Shown in pieces: positions 35,000 through 44,412 of a DNA stretch of 64,000 nucleotides. A model generated the notes under the pieces. It worked only from the letters and a program-made list of their open reading frames with translations, made no database searches and was not told the origin of the DNA. Source of the stretch: Maribacter algarum (ex Zhang et al. 2020) (GTDB lineage Bacteria; Bacteroidota; Bacteroidia; Flavobacteriales; Flavobacteriaceae); the NCBI RefSeq assembly GCF_005885635.1, contig NZ_VATY01000002.1, forward strand, positions 310,001 through 374,000, read 5' to 3'. Position 1 is the stretch's first letter. Every line of letters starts with the position of its first letter. Position numbers and translations under genes: made by a program.

Positions 35000-36658
35000 A
35001 TGAAAAAAATATACCTAATAATTCTTTCTGCACTGGTCTTTGTTGCCAGCTGTACAGATGAAACAACCTATATTGACCAACAAAGTCTAGGTAGAGAACT
35101 GGTATTGGAAGAAAGCAATACTGTGCTCTCAAACGGAATTGGCAACAGCAGTAACGGTATTTTAGATATTTATTTTGAACATGAAATATCTAGTAAAAAT
35201 GGAGGTATGTCGTTAAGTACCACGAGTGATTTCCATCTTAATTTGGTAGGTCAAGTGTCAAGTCCCGCTTTTGAAGGAAGTTCAAATCTTGCCGCTACCC
35301 ATGTAGATTACCAAGATGAATATGCCTATGTTTCCTATAATACTATCGGTGAGACTTTTGCAGGTGCGGTTGATGTTATTGATTTAACCGATCCGTTGTC
35401 ACCAGTTTTAGTTTCAAGAATGTACATGTTTAATAGAGATGCCAACGTTATTTTATATGACAATGGGTATGTATATGTGTTAGGAAGTGTAGATACTGAA
35501 AAAGTTTTGGAGGCTACGGGTGAATCTTTTATAGCAAAAATTGCTGTTCAGAATGGTAGTATCGATTTAAATAGTGTGGAATATTTCTACCAACAAGGTA
35601 ATACGGCAACTGGTATTACTAAAATACAAAACTCCTATTATGTAACTAGTGGGGTAGCAGGGTCTATCGCTAAATATGATGGCAATGCATTCTTAAAGTC
35701 TAGTGAAGTCACTTTTGATGACTTGCGGTCGGTAACTTCCGCAAACGGAAAATTAGCTGTATTGGATGGTAGTACAGGAGTTACAATAATGGATGGTGAA
35801 TTAAATGTCCTTTCACAAATAAACATGAGTTCTAGTTTTGTTGAAGACGCAAAGCGAACTATATCTATGACAGCTGATCAAGTCATTGTGGCAGAAGGTG
35901 CCCAAGGAGCTGGAGTATATAATCTTACTACCGGTGCACTTGAAGAGCGTTTACCAATTCTTTTAGACCCTGAAAATATTATTCCTTCAGATAAGGTTAC
36001 AAATGCGGTATCAGTCAATGGCAATGCTACACTTTTGGCAAATGGAGGTGCTGGTTTGGCTATCAAAGTAAAGAATGAATTGTTAGATTTAATGGGCGTA
36101 GTAGAACTAAATGGTTCTATTAATTATGTTGTTTCTGATGGAAACTACATATTCGCTGCCTCCGGAAATTCAGGTTTGCAAATCATACACAAAATACGAA
36201 CTCAAGAAAGTCTGATTATACCTGAGGGTGATTATCTTATTAGAGCTCGGCATAGCGGTCGTGTTTTAGGACTGTCTAGTTTATCTTCAGATAATGGCAT
36301 AAATATTTCACAAGAGAGCACAACAGGACAAGCTGAAAGTGAAGAATGGAATCTAGAGATTCTCGATTCTGGTGCGTATGTGATTAGATCAACGTATTCA
36401 AACAAGGCCGCTCAAATGGAACCGGTATCGGGGCAACGCTATAATAATGTTCAGCAATGGGAATATGAAGGCCAAACAAGTCAACAATGGGCAATAGAAC
36501 CTGCCGCAGAAGAAGGTTATTTTTATATCAGAAACCTTTCAGATAATCAATATATGGATGTTTTTGGACGAAGGACTTCAGCTGGTACGAATCTTATTAC
36601 ATGGCCATTTCATGGAAGAGGTAATCAGCAATGGGAATTTGAGCGAATAGATCAATAA
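35000..36658 (+). CDS. Lipoprotein with LVIVD-like propeller and ricin-type lectin domain
   Basis: 552 residues. The signal ends in a lipobox, FVASC (Cys near 18). Residues 90-400 contain LVIVD-type propeller repeats, for example AYVSYN...GAVDVIDLTDPLSPVLVS and YIFAASGNSGLQII. Residues 415-552 form a ricin B-type beta-trefoil with three subdomains and QxW motifs (QQWAIEP, QQWEFER and a SEEWNLE variant). The propeller plus carbohydrate-binding tail suggest a surface-exposed protein that binds glycans. No catalytic domain. Confidence 0.82.
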   Translation: MKKIYLIILSALVFVASCTDETTYIDQQSLGRELVLEESNTVLSNGIGNSSNGILDIYFEHEISSKNGGMSLSTTSDFHLNLVGQVSSPAFEGSSNLAATHVDYQDEYAYVSYNTIGETFAGAVDVIDLTDPLSPVLVSRMYMFNRDANVILYDNGYVYVLGSVDTEKVLEATGESFIAKIAVQNGSIDLNSVEYFYQQGNTATGITKIQNSYYVTSGVAGSIAKYDGNAFLKSSEVTFDDLRSVTSANGKLAVLDGSTGVTIMDGELNVLSQINMSSSFVEDAKRTISMTADQVIVAEGAQGAGVYNLTTGALEERLPILLDPENIIPSDKVTNAVSVNGNATLLANGGAGLAIKVKNELLDLMGVVELNGSINYVVSDGNYIFAASGNSGLQIIHKIRTQESLIIPEGDYLIRARHSGRVLGLSSLSSDNGINISQESTTGQAESEEWNLEILDSGAYVIRSTYSNKAAQMEPVSGQRYNNVQQWEYEGQTSQQWAIEPAAEEGYFYIRNLSDNQYMDVFGRRTSAGTNLITWPFHGRGNQQWEFERIDQ

Positions 36659-36671
36659 AAGCTTTGTCGGT

Positions 36672-37274
36672 TTAAATACGCTTTTTAAATATCCCGAACA
36701 GTTCATTGCCAATTCTAGGTGGAATAGAGTTATGGCATCTTTCAAAAGTAATGGTTTCGAAATAGGGCTGTAAATAACTTAAATACAAATCTTTATCGCC
36801 GCCAAAAGGTCGTTTTTCCATATCACCAGTCAAGGGAATATCAAACCAAACTCCGACAAGTTTTCCGTTTGATTTCAACAAAGAAGCCATTTGTTTTGCG
36901 TACCGATTTCTATTAGCATCCGTAGGAACAAAAGAGCAGAAAAACGTCTGTTCAAAGATGAGGTCGTATTGGTTTTCATGCTGAAAGAAATCGGCTAACA
37001 GCAATTGCTCCCCTGGAAAATCAGGATTCCGTTTTTGAAATTGTATTAGAGGAAATTCAGAAATATCCATCACAAATACATTTTGAAAACCTTGCTTCCA
37101 TAGATATTCCGCTTCGTAGGCATTTCCGGCTCCTGGAATTAAAATTGAAATACCCTTATTATCAAGTTGGTCGATATATTCTTTTATAGGTCGGGAAGGA
37201 TAGCCAATATCCCATCCTGTCCGTTCTTCTTTGTAGCGAAGAGTCCAATAATTTTGTTCATCGGAATTATTCAT
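36672..37274 (-). CDS. TPMT-family SAM-dependent methyltransferase
   Basis: 200 residues, class I methyltransferase of the thiopurine S-methyltransferase type. The start has YWTLRYKEERTGWDIGYPSRP, the family's opening; SAM-binding motif I is ISILIPGAGNAYEA, and motif II/III lie in FVMDISEFPL and LLLADFF. In related bacteria such enzymes methylate thiols, selenium or halides. Cytoplasmic. It is divergent from the S41 protease gene with about 100 bp between starts. Confidence 0.85.
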   Translation of the reverse strand: MNNSDEQNYWTLRYKEERTGWDIGYPSRPIKEYIDQLDNKGISILIPGAGNAYEAEYLWKQGFQNVFVMDISEFPLIQFQKRNPDFPGEQLLLADFFQHENQYDLIFEQTFFCSFVPTDANRNRYAKQMASLLKSNGKLVGVWFDIPLTGDMEKRPFGGDKDLYLSYLQPYFETITFERCHNSIPPRIGNELFGIFKKRI

Positions 37275-37375
37275 AAGTGAAAGATAGCATCATTATGAAA
37301 ACTACGTTAAAAAAGGAGCTAGATTTTATCCCTTTTCCTATCTTTCGCGACAACTTTCAATTATATCTTTAATTT

Positions 37376-40300
37376 ATGAAAACCAAACCCATTGTTATTC
37401 TCGCCTTATTTTGTTCTCTTCTAAGTTTTTCGCAAATCGAACCACAATGGGCAAGATATCCATCAATTTCTCCTGACGGAAATACCATTGCATTTACGTA
37501 TAAAGGTGACTTGTATAGGGTTGCTGCACAAGGAGGCGACGCCACTCAACTAACCTTTCATGACGCCCATGATTACCGTGTAAAATGGAGTAAAGATGGT
37601 AAAACCCTGGCTTTTGCATCTGACCGTTATGGTAATTTTGATGTGTATACTATGGATGCCATGGGAGGCCCTGCCACGCGGCTTACGTTTCATAGTGCTG
37701 ACGAGAAACCATATTCTTTTTCGTCTGATGATACTGCAGTTCTTTTTGGGGCTATGCGCCAAGATGATGTCAAGCATCGACAGTATCCTACGAGCAGGCA
37801 ACCTGAGCTGTACAGTGTTCCAGCAAAAGGCGGTCGGGTACAACAGGTATTGACGGTTCCGGCAGAAGATGTGCAAGTGAATGCCGACGGAACTCAAATG
37901 GTTTATCATGATTTAAAAGGGTATGAAGATGAGTTTAGAAAGCACCATACTTCTGCTATTACCCGTGATTTATGGACTTATGATACGACTGCAGATACTC
38001 ATAAAATGGTTACGTCTTTTAAGGGTGAGGACCGCAATCCAGTGTATTCAAAGGACGGGACCGCCCTTTTCTATTTAAGCGAAGAAAGTGGCACTTTCAA
38101 TGTGCATCGAATGACATTGGATAATCCATCCGAAAAGGTGCAGGTGACCGAATTCAAAACGCATCCTATTCGCTTCTTGAGTAATGGAAATGGAATATTA
38201 TCCTTTTCTTATGATGGAGAGATATACACCATGGCAGAAGGAGGAGAGCCTAAGAAAGTGAAAATCAATATCCGTACACAGGCGGGTTCGAATGCTGATA
38301 AATATGTTTCGGTAAATGGAGGTGTTCGTGAAATGGATATTTCTCCGGATGGAAAAGAAATTGCTTTTATCTCACGGGGAGAAGTATTTGTAACGTCCGT
38401 TGATGGTTCCTTAACAAAAAGATTGACCAATACTCCTGAACAAGAACGTTTTGTAAAATTTACACATGACGGAAAGGCGGTAAGTTATTCAAGTGAACGC
38501 AACGGAAAATGGGATATCTATCAAACCAAGAAAGTGCGAAAAGAGGAAAAGTATTTTTTCGCGGCAACGCTGGTAAAAGAAGACACGCTGATTAGTAATG
38601 ACAAAGATAATTACCTACCAGAGTTTTCGCCCGATGGAAAGTCCGTCGCATTTATAGAAGGTCGTAGAACACTTAAAGTAATGAATCTAAAGACGAAACA
38701 GACGGTTACTTTGCTAACCCCTGAAGAACTGTATCACTTTTCAGATGGGGACAAATATTTTAAGTGGAGTCCGGATAGTAAATGGCTTTTGGTCGATTGG
38801 GGACAAACGTTGAGCAATAGCGAGGTGTTATTACTTTCTGTTGATGGAAAAAAACGTAAGAACCTTACGAAGAGCGGTTACTATGATATGTCGCCCAAGT
38901 GGGTCAATGAAGGAAAGCAAATGCTTTGGTTCAGCAATAGAAACGGATTAAAAAGTTATGCTACCAGCGGAAATAGTGAATTTGATGTCTATAGCATGTT
39001 TTTTACTAAAGATGCTTATGACAAGTTTAATCTGACCAAAGAGGAATATGACTTGATGAAGGAACTCGAAGAAGGTGATAAAAAGGATAAAGATGATTCG
39101 AAGGATGATGAAAAAGATAAAAAAGGGAAGAAGAAAAAAGGCGAGGACAAAAAGGAAAAACCGGTAACGCCCCTTAAGTTTGATTGGGAAGATATGGAAC
39201 TACGAAAAAGTAGATTAACTATTCATTCTTCGCGATTGAGTGATGCCGTATTGTCAAAAGACGGTGAAAAACTCTACTATCTCGCTCGTTTTGAGAAAGA
39301 TTTAAACCTTTGGGAAACAGAAATTCGTACAAAAGAAACCAAGATGTTGATTTCTTTAGGAGCTAAATCGGGCAGTTTACAATGGGATTCGAAGCAAGAA
39401 AACCTTTTTCTGTTAAGTGATGGTAAAATTGCAAAGGTCGATTTAAAGGGTTCGAAAACAAAACCGGTCAAAATCAAATCAGAAATGAAACTTGATGCTG
39501 ACGCTGAACGCAGATATATGTTCGACCATGTTTGGCTTAGGACTAATGCTATTTTTTACCATTCCAACTTTCATGGCATCGATTGGAAAGCCATGCGAGC
39601 GGAATATGAAAAATATTTGCCGCATATTGGAAATTCCACTGAATTTGCGGAGTTGCTTTCTGAACTCTTGGGCGAATTGAATGTTTCGCATGCAGGGGGG
39701 CGCTATAACGACAATATAGCGAACGGAGACGCCACTGCTTCATTAGGTATTTTTATGGATTACGAACATGAAGGAAACGGAATTAAGATTGCTGAGGTAA
39801 TCAAAGGAGGTCCACTTGACAAGGCCGATTTCAAATTAGGCCCTGGAATGCTTATCGACAAAATAGATGGGGAAACCATAACACCCAATCGAGATATTGC
39901 ACGTTATTTGAACCGAAAAGCAGGCAACTTTACGCTGCTCGACATTGTAAATTCTTCAGGTAATCGAAAGCAAATTACGGTAAAGCCCATATCATTGCGC
40001 GAAGAATCATCGCTACTTTACAGAAGGTGGGTTAAGAAAAATGAGAAAGAGGTATTGGAAAAAAGTAACGGTGCTTTAGGTTATGTTCATATTCCCGGAA
40101 TGAGCGACGAGCCATACCGTTCAATCTATGAGCAAATGATGGGTAAGTTTTCAGATAAAAAGGCAGTAATTGTTGATACGCGCTTTAATGGTGGAGGCGA
40201 CTTGGTGGCCGATTTGGCCATGTTCTTTACGGGAATTCCTTTTTTATCTTATGAAACCGAGTCTAAAGTAGTAGGGGGAGAGCCAACTTCGCGATGGACA

Positions 40301-40621
40301 AAACCAACCTTGGCCATGTTCAATGAGTCCATGTATAGTGACGGTTCTTGTTTTGCTAGTGGTTATCGCGATTTAAAAATAGGAAAGACTGTAGGAATGC
40401 CGGTTCCTGGAACCTGTAGTTTTGCTGGATGGGAACGCCTTCCAAACGGTGGTGTTTGGGGTGTAGTGCCCGTAAGTGCAAAAAACAAGGCAGGCGAGTG
40501 GTTAGAGAACAATGAGACCGACCCTGAGATTCAGGTTAAGAATAATCCTGATGTTATTGGAAAAGGCCGCGATGAGCAGTTAGAACGCTCTATCGAAGAA
40601 TTGATGAAGGAAGTAAAATAA
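37376..40621 (+). CDS. Tricorn-type S41 protease
   Basis: 1081 residues with a signal peptide (MKTKPIVILALFCSLLSFSQ). Residues 25-560 carry TolB/PD40 propeller repeats (SISPDGNTIAF, KWSKDGKTLAF, EFSPDGKSVAF). A 35-residue Lys/Asp/Glu linker follows near 565-600, then a second propeller part, a PDZ domain (about 790-860; GIFMDYEHEGNGIKIAEVI) and an S41 catalytic domain with VDTRFNGGGDL and MYSDGSCFASGY, where the nucleophile serine is expected. Homologues degrade peptides outside the cytoplasm. A strong terminator follows. Confidence 0.92.
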   Translation: MKTKPIVILALFCSLLSFSQIEPQWARYPSISPDGNTIAFTYKGDLYRVAAQGGDATQLTFHDAHDYRVKWSKDGKTLAFASDRYGNFDVYTMDAMGGPATRLTFHSADEKPYSFSSDDTAVLFGAMRQDDVKHRQYPTSRQPELYSVPAKGGRVQQVLTVPAEDVQVNADGTQMVYHDLKGYEDEFRKHHTSAITRDLWTYDTTADTHKMVTSFKGEDRNPVYSKDGTALFYLSEESGTFNVHRMTLDNPSEKVQVTEFKTHPIRFLSNGNGILSFSYDGEIYTMAEGGEPKKVKINIRTQAGSNADKYVSVNGGVREMDISPDGKEIAFISRGEVFVTSVDGSLTKRLTNTPEQERFVKFTHDGKAVSYSSERNGKWDIYQTKKVRKEEKYFFAATLVKEDTLISNDKDNYLPEFSPDGKSVAFIEGRRTLKVMNLKTKQTVTLLTPEELYHFSDGDKYFKWSPDSKWLLVDWGQTLSNSEVLLLSVDGKKRKNLTKSGYYDMSPKWVNEGKQMLWFSNRNGLKSYATSGNSEFDVYSMFFTKDAYDKFNLTKEEYDLMKELEEGDKKDKDDSKDDEKDKKGKKKKGEDKKEKPVTPLKFDWEDMELRKSRLTIHSSRLSDAVLSKDGEKLYYLARFEKDLNLWETEIRTKETKMLISLGAKSGSLQWDSKQENLFLLSDGKIAKVDLKGSKTKPVKIKSEMKLDADAERRYMFDHVWLRTNAIFYHSNFHGIDWKAMRAEYEKYLPHIGNSTEFAELLSELLGELNVSHAGGRYNDNIANGDATASLGIFMDYEHEGNGIKIAEVIKGGPLDKADFKLGPGMLIDKIDGETITPNRDIARYLNRKAGNFTLLDIVNSSGNRKQITVKPISLREESSLLYRRWVKKNEKEVLEKSNGALGYVHIPGMSDEPYRSIYEQMMGKFSDKKAVIVDTRFNGGGDLVADLAMFFTGIPFLSYETESKVVGGEPTSRWTKPTLAMFNESMYSDGSCFASGYRDLKIGKTVGMPVPGTCSFAGWERLPNGGVWGVVPVSAKNKAGEWLENNETDPEIQVKNNPDVIGKGRDEQLERSIEELMKEVK

Positions 40622-40631
40622 TTAGAGAAAG

Positions 40632-40665
40632 CGGACCAGGAATCTACATACCTGGTCCGTTTTTT
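40632..40665. terminator. Rho-independent terminator
   Basis: CGGACCAGG (40632-40640) pairs with CCTGGTCCG (40651-40659), followed by six T. It ends the S41 protease transcript; the T-run touches the stop codon of the convergent amidohydrolase (40664-40666). Confidence 0.9.
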
Positions 40666-42040
40666 AGTTCTGAGCGGCATGTTTGGCTACAATGGCAAGT
40701 TTTTCCTCGATTTCTTCTTTTGGGATCCATCTCCCTTGTAACATGACACCTGAGATTTCTTTTAGGGCATTCAAATTTTCTAACGGATTAGAATCCAATA
40801 AAACCATATCGGCATCCAAGCCTTCTTTGATTTCGCCGAAAGTATCTTCCATATCAAAGTATTTTGCTGGATTGATAGTGCCGGATTGAATGATTTCCAA
40901 GGGAGCCATCCCAGCACCTAGCATGCCATTTAATTCATGATGAATTGAAAACCCGGGAACATTAAATAGTTGTGGGGCATCAGAGCCTAATAACATTCCG
41001 TGTCCATTCTTACTTAAAGCCTTGATGAGTAGTTTTCGAATACTATCAAACATTTGCCATTGCGGTGCATTGAATCCCGTCTCTGAATCGGTGGATGCTT
41101 CTTTACGCTCTTTCCAATTTTTCAATGTAGCTCCTGGCATATATTTCATTTCAGGTTGTTTGAGCAGTTCATCAGCTGAAATAGGAGCGAACCATCTTTC
41201 AAAAAGACTTTGGGTGGATACAATCCATACCTCATTTTCCTTTGCCATTTGAACCAACTCATCAACTTTAGAAGTATCGGCTAGGGGAGTAAAAGCAAAA
41301 CCGAAGAAACCATTTTTAGTTGGATCTACATTTTCTGATTCTGGAACGAGTCCTTCCAAAAATCCATCAACATGATCAATAGAGGCGTATTTACTTTCTA
41401 GGGCATGACGAATGCCGACATCAACTGGTACATGACCGGCAAAAGGGATTCCAACTTCGTTCGCCGTTTTTACAACTTGGTTAAAAACATCTCTTTGAAT
41501 CCCCGGATGAATCTTTAAAAAGTCATATCCTGCTTTTTGATATGCTGTTACTTTTTCAGTGGCTTCTTCAATTGTTTTAACTGAGTTTCCATTTAAAGAA
41601 GGACTCGAAGTGAAAATACGTGGACTGATAATTTTACCTTCCTTGGCCGTAGCGCGTAAGCTTAAATGAGCCGGATGCCCCAACATACCCCGAATCGTAG
41701 TAATACCATTAGCGACATAAAGAAAAAGAACTTCTTCAATACGTTCAGAATTGGTTGATGGCGACGGAATATGAGCGTGCATTTCCGCTAGTCCAGGCAT
41801 AAGGTATTTCTCGCTACCATCTATAACAGTGGTGAATATTTTTCCATTCGCATTGGATTCGGAGATACTTTTTATTTTTCCTGAGTCGATAGCGACATCA
41901 CGATTTTTAAGAATTTCACCTGAACGAACATCAACAATATTCGTATTGGAAATCAAGGTTTCTGTTGGACTTGCTTTTTCCTGTGCTTGGTTACAAGCAC
42001 ATAGAAGTATGATGGTTAGGATAAATACTGTTTTTTTCAT
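40664..42040 (-). CDS. Exported amidohydrolase (imidazolonepropionase-like)
   Basis: 458 residues with a lipoprotein-type signal (ILLCACNQ). Metal-site motifs of the amidohydrolase superfamily: HAH in LAEMHAHIP, K in YDFLKIHPG, H in PFAGHVPV, H in SIDHVDGF, D in LLGSDAPQ. The closing ADMVLLDSNPLENL is usual. Relatives are prolidase-like or Xaa-Arg dipeptidases and other amide hydrolases. It follows its paralogue (42047-43492) by 6 bp and the two form an operon. Confidence 0.9.
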   Translation of the reverse strand: MKKTVFILTIILLCACNQAQEKASPTETLISNTNIVDVRSGEILKNRDVAIDSGKIKSISESNANGKIFTTVIDGSEKYLMPGLAEMHAHIPSPSTNSERIEEVLFLYVANGITTIRGMLGHPAHLSLRATAKEGKIISPRIFTSSPSLNGNSVKTIEEATEKVTAYQKAGYDFLKIHPGIQRDVFNQVVKTANEVGIPFAGHVPVDVGIRHALESKYASIDHVDGFLEGLVPESENVDPTKNGFFGFAFTPLADTSKVDELVQMAKENEVWIVSTQSLFERWFAPISADELLKQPEMKYMPGATLKNWKERKEASTDSETGFNAPQWQMFDSIRKLLIKALSKNGHGMLLGSDAPQLFNVPGFSIHHELNGMLGAGMAPLEIIQSGTINPAKYFDMEDTFGEIKEGLDADMVLLDSNPLENLNALKEISGVMLQGRWIPKEEIEEKLAIVAKHAAQN

Positions 42041-42046
42041 GATTTT

Positions 42047-43492
42047 TTATCTTATGAATATAGATTCCTCCTTCAAAGGGGGAATTGTTTTGGCAGCCTC
42101 TAAAAGCCCCCTTAATTGTTCTTTCGAATGAGTTTTTCCACTTTTAATTACAGTATGAATCTTCTGAGTGTTTTCTATGTTATCCAAGGGATTAGCATCC
42201 AAAATCACCAAATCGGCTACTTTTCCTGGGGAGATATTACCATAATCTGCTTCTTTTTTTAGAAACTTAGAACCGTTGTATGCTGATGTTTTTAAGGCAT
42301 TCAATGGCGATATTCCGTTTGCGACCATAGCTTGTAATTCATTGTGCAACGAAATTCCGGGATAGGTATATGAGTTGTAGGCTCCGCTATCGGAGCCGGC
42401 TAACAATCCGACACCAGCCTCATTAAGTGAATTTGCAAGCTTTCCAAAGAACCTATCCAATTCTTTTCTATCGGCAATCGCTTTTTGGGTAGATTTTTTT
42501 ACGCGATTGATGCGGCCCTCATAGGTTTTGATAATACCCGTACTCATGTACTTCAAGTATTTATCATTACTGTGGTCAACTTCATCTAGATAGCTCAATG
42601 TTTTTCCAATATGCAATGTAGGGACCACATAAACATTATTTCCCTTTAAATGGAAGAACATTTTTTGTGCAGTGGAATCTTCATAGTTTTCCATAAGCAA
42701 GGGCATGGCATCCCAAAAACCGATTTCATTATTTTTTAATTGTTGGGTGATTTCTTTTTCGTTGGAAGCACAGCCTTTCATTACGTAATACAAATGTTCG
42801 ATAGCATCAATTCCGGAATCTACTGCTTGATTAAGTTCCACAGTGAAAGGCATGTGTCCGGAAACAATCAGGTCTCGCTTTTCTGCTTCAACGATTGTTT
42901 TTAGGTACATTTCTCCAGAAATTTTACTGTCGTAGAGTTTTACGTAATCGCTAGGTATTCTTTGTAATATATCTAAAGCGTTTCTAACGTCAATTTCATT
43001 TTCTACCTCTAAAGAACCTTCCCAAGTACCCGCTACGCCATCTATTTTTGGACCTGAAGTAAATATCGTAGGTCCGACTAGACTTCCCTCTGCAATTTGT
43101 TTTCTCCAATCTAAAATGGCAGTGGTTAAATCGCCGCCAGCATCGCGGACAGTAGTTATTCCATTGGCAATAAAAAGATTTAGGAAATTCTTGTTGGCAT
43201 CAATTAAGCTATCCCCTCCTCGAAAATGCACATGATTGTCCCAGAATCCTGGTAAAATAAACTTCCCGGATGCATCAATGATTTTTTTGACTTCAAAGGA
43301 GTTTGTTTCTTCTATGTCATTGACCTTTATAATCCTTCCCTCTGAAATAAATATACTTTGTTTGGTAATGTTTCCCGTCTCTAAATCTATGCTATTTCCG
43401 TTTTGGATAACTAGGTCAAATTGCTCTTTTTCTTCCAAAGAACAGTTTAAATTCAAGGCAGCACAAAAAACAATAAGGAGTAAGATTCGCAT
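42047..43492 (-). CDS. Exported amidohydrolase, paralogue
   Basis: 481 residues, same family as the next gene downstream. The signal has a lipobox-like end (ALNLNCSL). Motifs: HVH in WDNHVHFRGG, K in YVKLYDS, H in VSGHMPF, H in AIEHLYY, D in LAGSDSGAY, and ADLVILDANPLDNI at the end. All metal ligands are kept in both copies, so they probably differ in substrate. A CDP-alcohol phosphatidyltransferase gene lies 19 bp upstream in the same direction. Confidence 0.9.
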   Translation of the reverse strand: MRILLLIVFCAALNLNCSLEEKEQFDLVIQNGNSIDLETGNITKQSIFISEGRIIKVNDIEETNSFEVKKIIDASGKFILPGFWDNHVHFRGGDSLIDANKNFLNLFIANGITTVRDAGGDLTTAILDWRKQIAEGSLVGPTIFTSGPKIDGVAGTWEGSLEVENEIDVRNALDILQRIPSDYVKLYDSKISGEMYLKTIVEAEKRDLIVSGHMPFTVELNQAVDSGIDAIEHLYYVMKGCASNEKEITQQLKNNEIGFWDAMPLLMENYEDSTAQKMFFHLKGNNVYVVPTLHIGKTLSYLDEVDHSNDKYLKYMSTGIIKTYEGRINRVKKSTQKAIADRKELDRFFGKLANSLNEAGVGLLAGSDSGAYNSYTYPGISLHNELQAMVANGISPLNALKTSAYNGSKFLKKEADYGNISPGKVADLVILDANPLDNIENTQKIHTVIKSGKTHSKEQLRGLLEAAKTIPPLKEESIFIR

Positions 43493-43511
43493 ACCTGAAA
43501 AATATGGAAAA

Positions 43512-44279
43512 TTACCGATTTATTAATCTGCGAATTGCAATAAATACCAGAATAAAAATAGAATATCCGATAAAAAACGGAATGATATATTGCTTTAAAT
43601 CGAGAGCTAACATGATACCAATAAGCAATAATTGAAATCCCAATCCGAATGTAGAAACCGCTGTCATAAACCAATTTGGTAGCTTTTGAGCTTCTACCGC
43701 TTTGGCATCCATTTTATAAATGATTTTATCAAAAACCCCATAAGATAGGGTGTAGAGCCTGAAAAGAATGTTGACGTTGCTTTGCTTTTCTCCCTTCAAG
43801 GCTTTAGGTGTTTTATTTTCAAAAACCCTACTGGTGGTATCTCCGTTATGCTTATTTCTGAGAATAACGTAGTAGTAATTGTAGAGCGTGCCCTGCAGCT
43901 GAATTCCAAAAAAGGCCAGAATAGTGAGTGCCAATGACTCATCTGTAACATACCAAATGGTCATCAAAATCAGAAGGTTCAAAATGATATCGGAGACGGA
44001 ATCTAAATACCGGCCTGTATAAGACGGCGTGTTCTTAATTCTAGCTAATTCACCATCTGCGGCATCTAGAATGGACTTTAAAACCAAAAAGAATGCAGTT
44101 GCCCAGTAATAATGATTTAGAATACAGGCGATTGCTATTAAGCCCGAAATGACAAATGCAATGGTGACATGGATAGGAGTGAAGGAAGTGTCTTTAAGCG
44201 ATTGCGCGATAACTTTTGCAAAAGGTCTTCCATAATCAGATAAATCCAAGAACTGATTTTCCTTGGGTAACTTTGACAT
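43512..44279 (-). CDS. CDP-alcohol phosphatidyltransferase-family protein
   Basis: 255 residues from the ATG at 44279 (MSKLPKENQ); the longer start at 44333 is less likely. The signature DG-x2-AR-x8-G-x3-D-x3-D is complete in DGELARIKNTPSYTGRYLDS followed by VSD. About six membrane segments. The enzyme would transfer a phosphatidyl or similar group from a CDP-alcohol to an alcohol in the inner membrane; the product is unknown. It is the first gene of a minus-strand set with the two amidohydrolases. Confidence 0.9.
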   Translation of the reverse strand: MSKLPKENQFLDLSDYGRPFAKVIAQSLKDTSFTPIHVTIAFVISGLIAIACILNHYYWATAFFLVLKSILDAADGELARIKNTPSYTGRYLDSVSDIILNLLILMTIWYVTDESLALTILAFFGIQLQGTLYNYYYVILRNKHNGDTTSRVFENKTPKALKGEKQSNVNILFRLYTLSYGVFDKIIYKMDAKAVEAQKLPNWFMTAVSTFGLGFQLLLIGIMLALDLKQYIIPFFIGYSIFILVFIAIRRLINR

Positions 44280-44412
44280 AGCGTTCAAGTTCTTGAAGAA
44301 AACCAGTAACGGAAACACGTTAGCCTGGTACACTCCGCAGAACTTAAGACAAAGGTAAGATTTAATTTACATTTTGTAAAAGGTTCAATAGGTTCTTAGT
44401 ATCTTCCCATTA

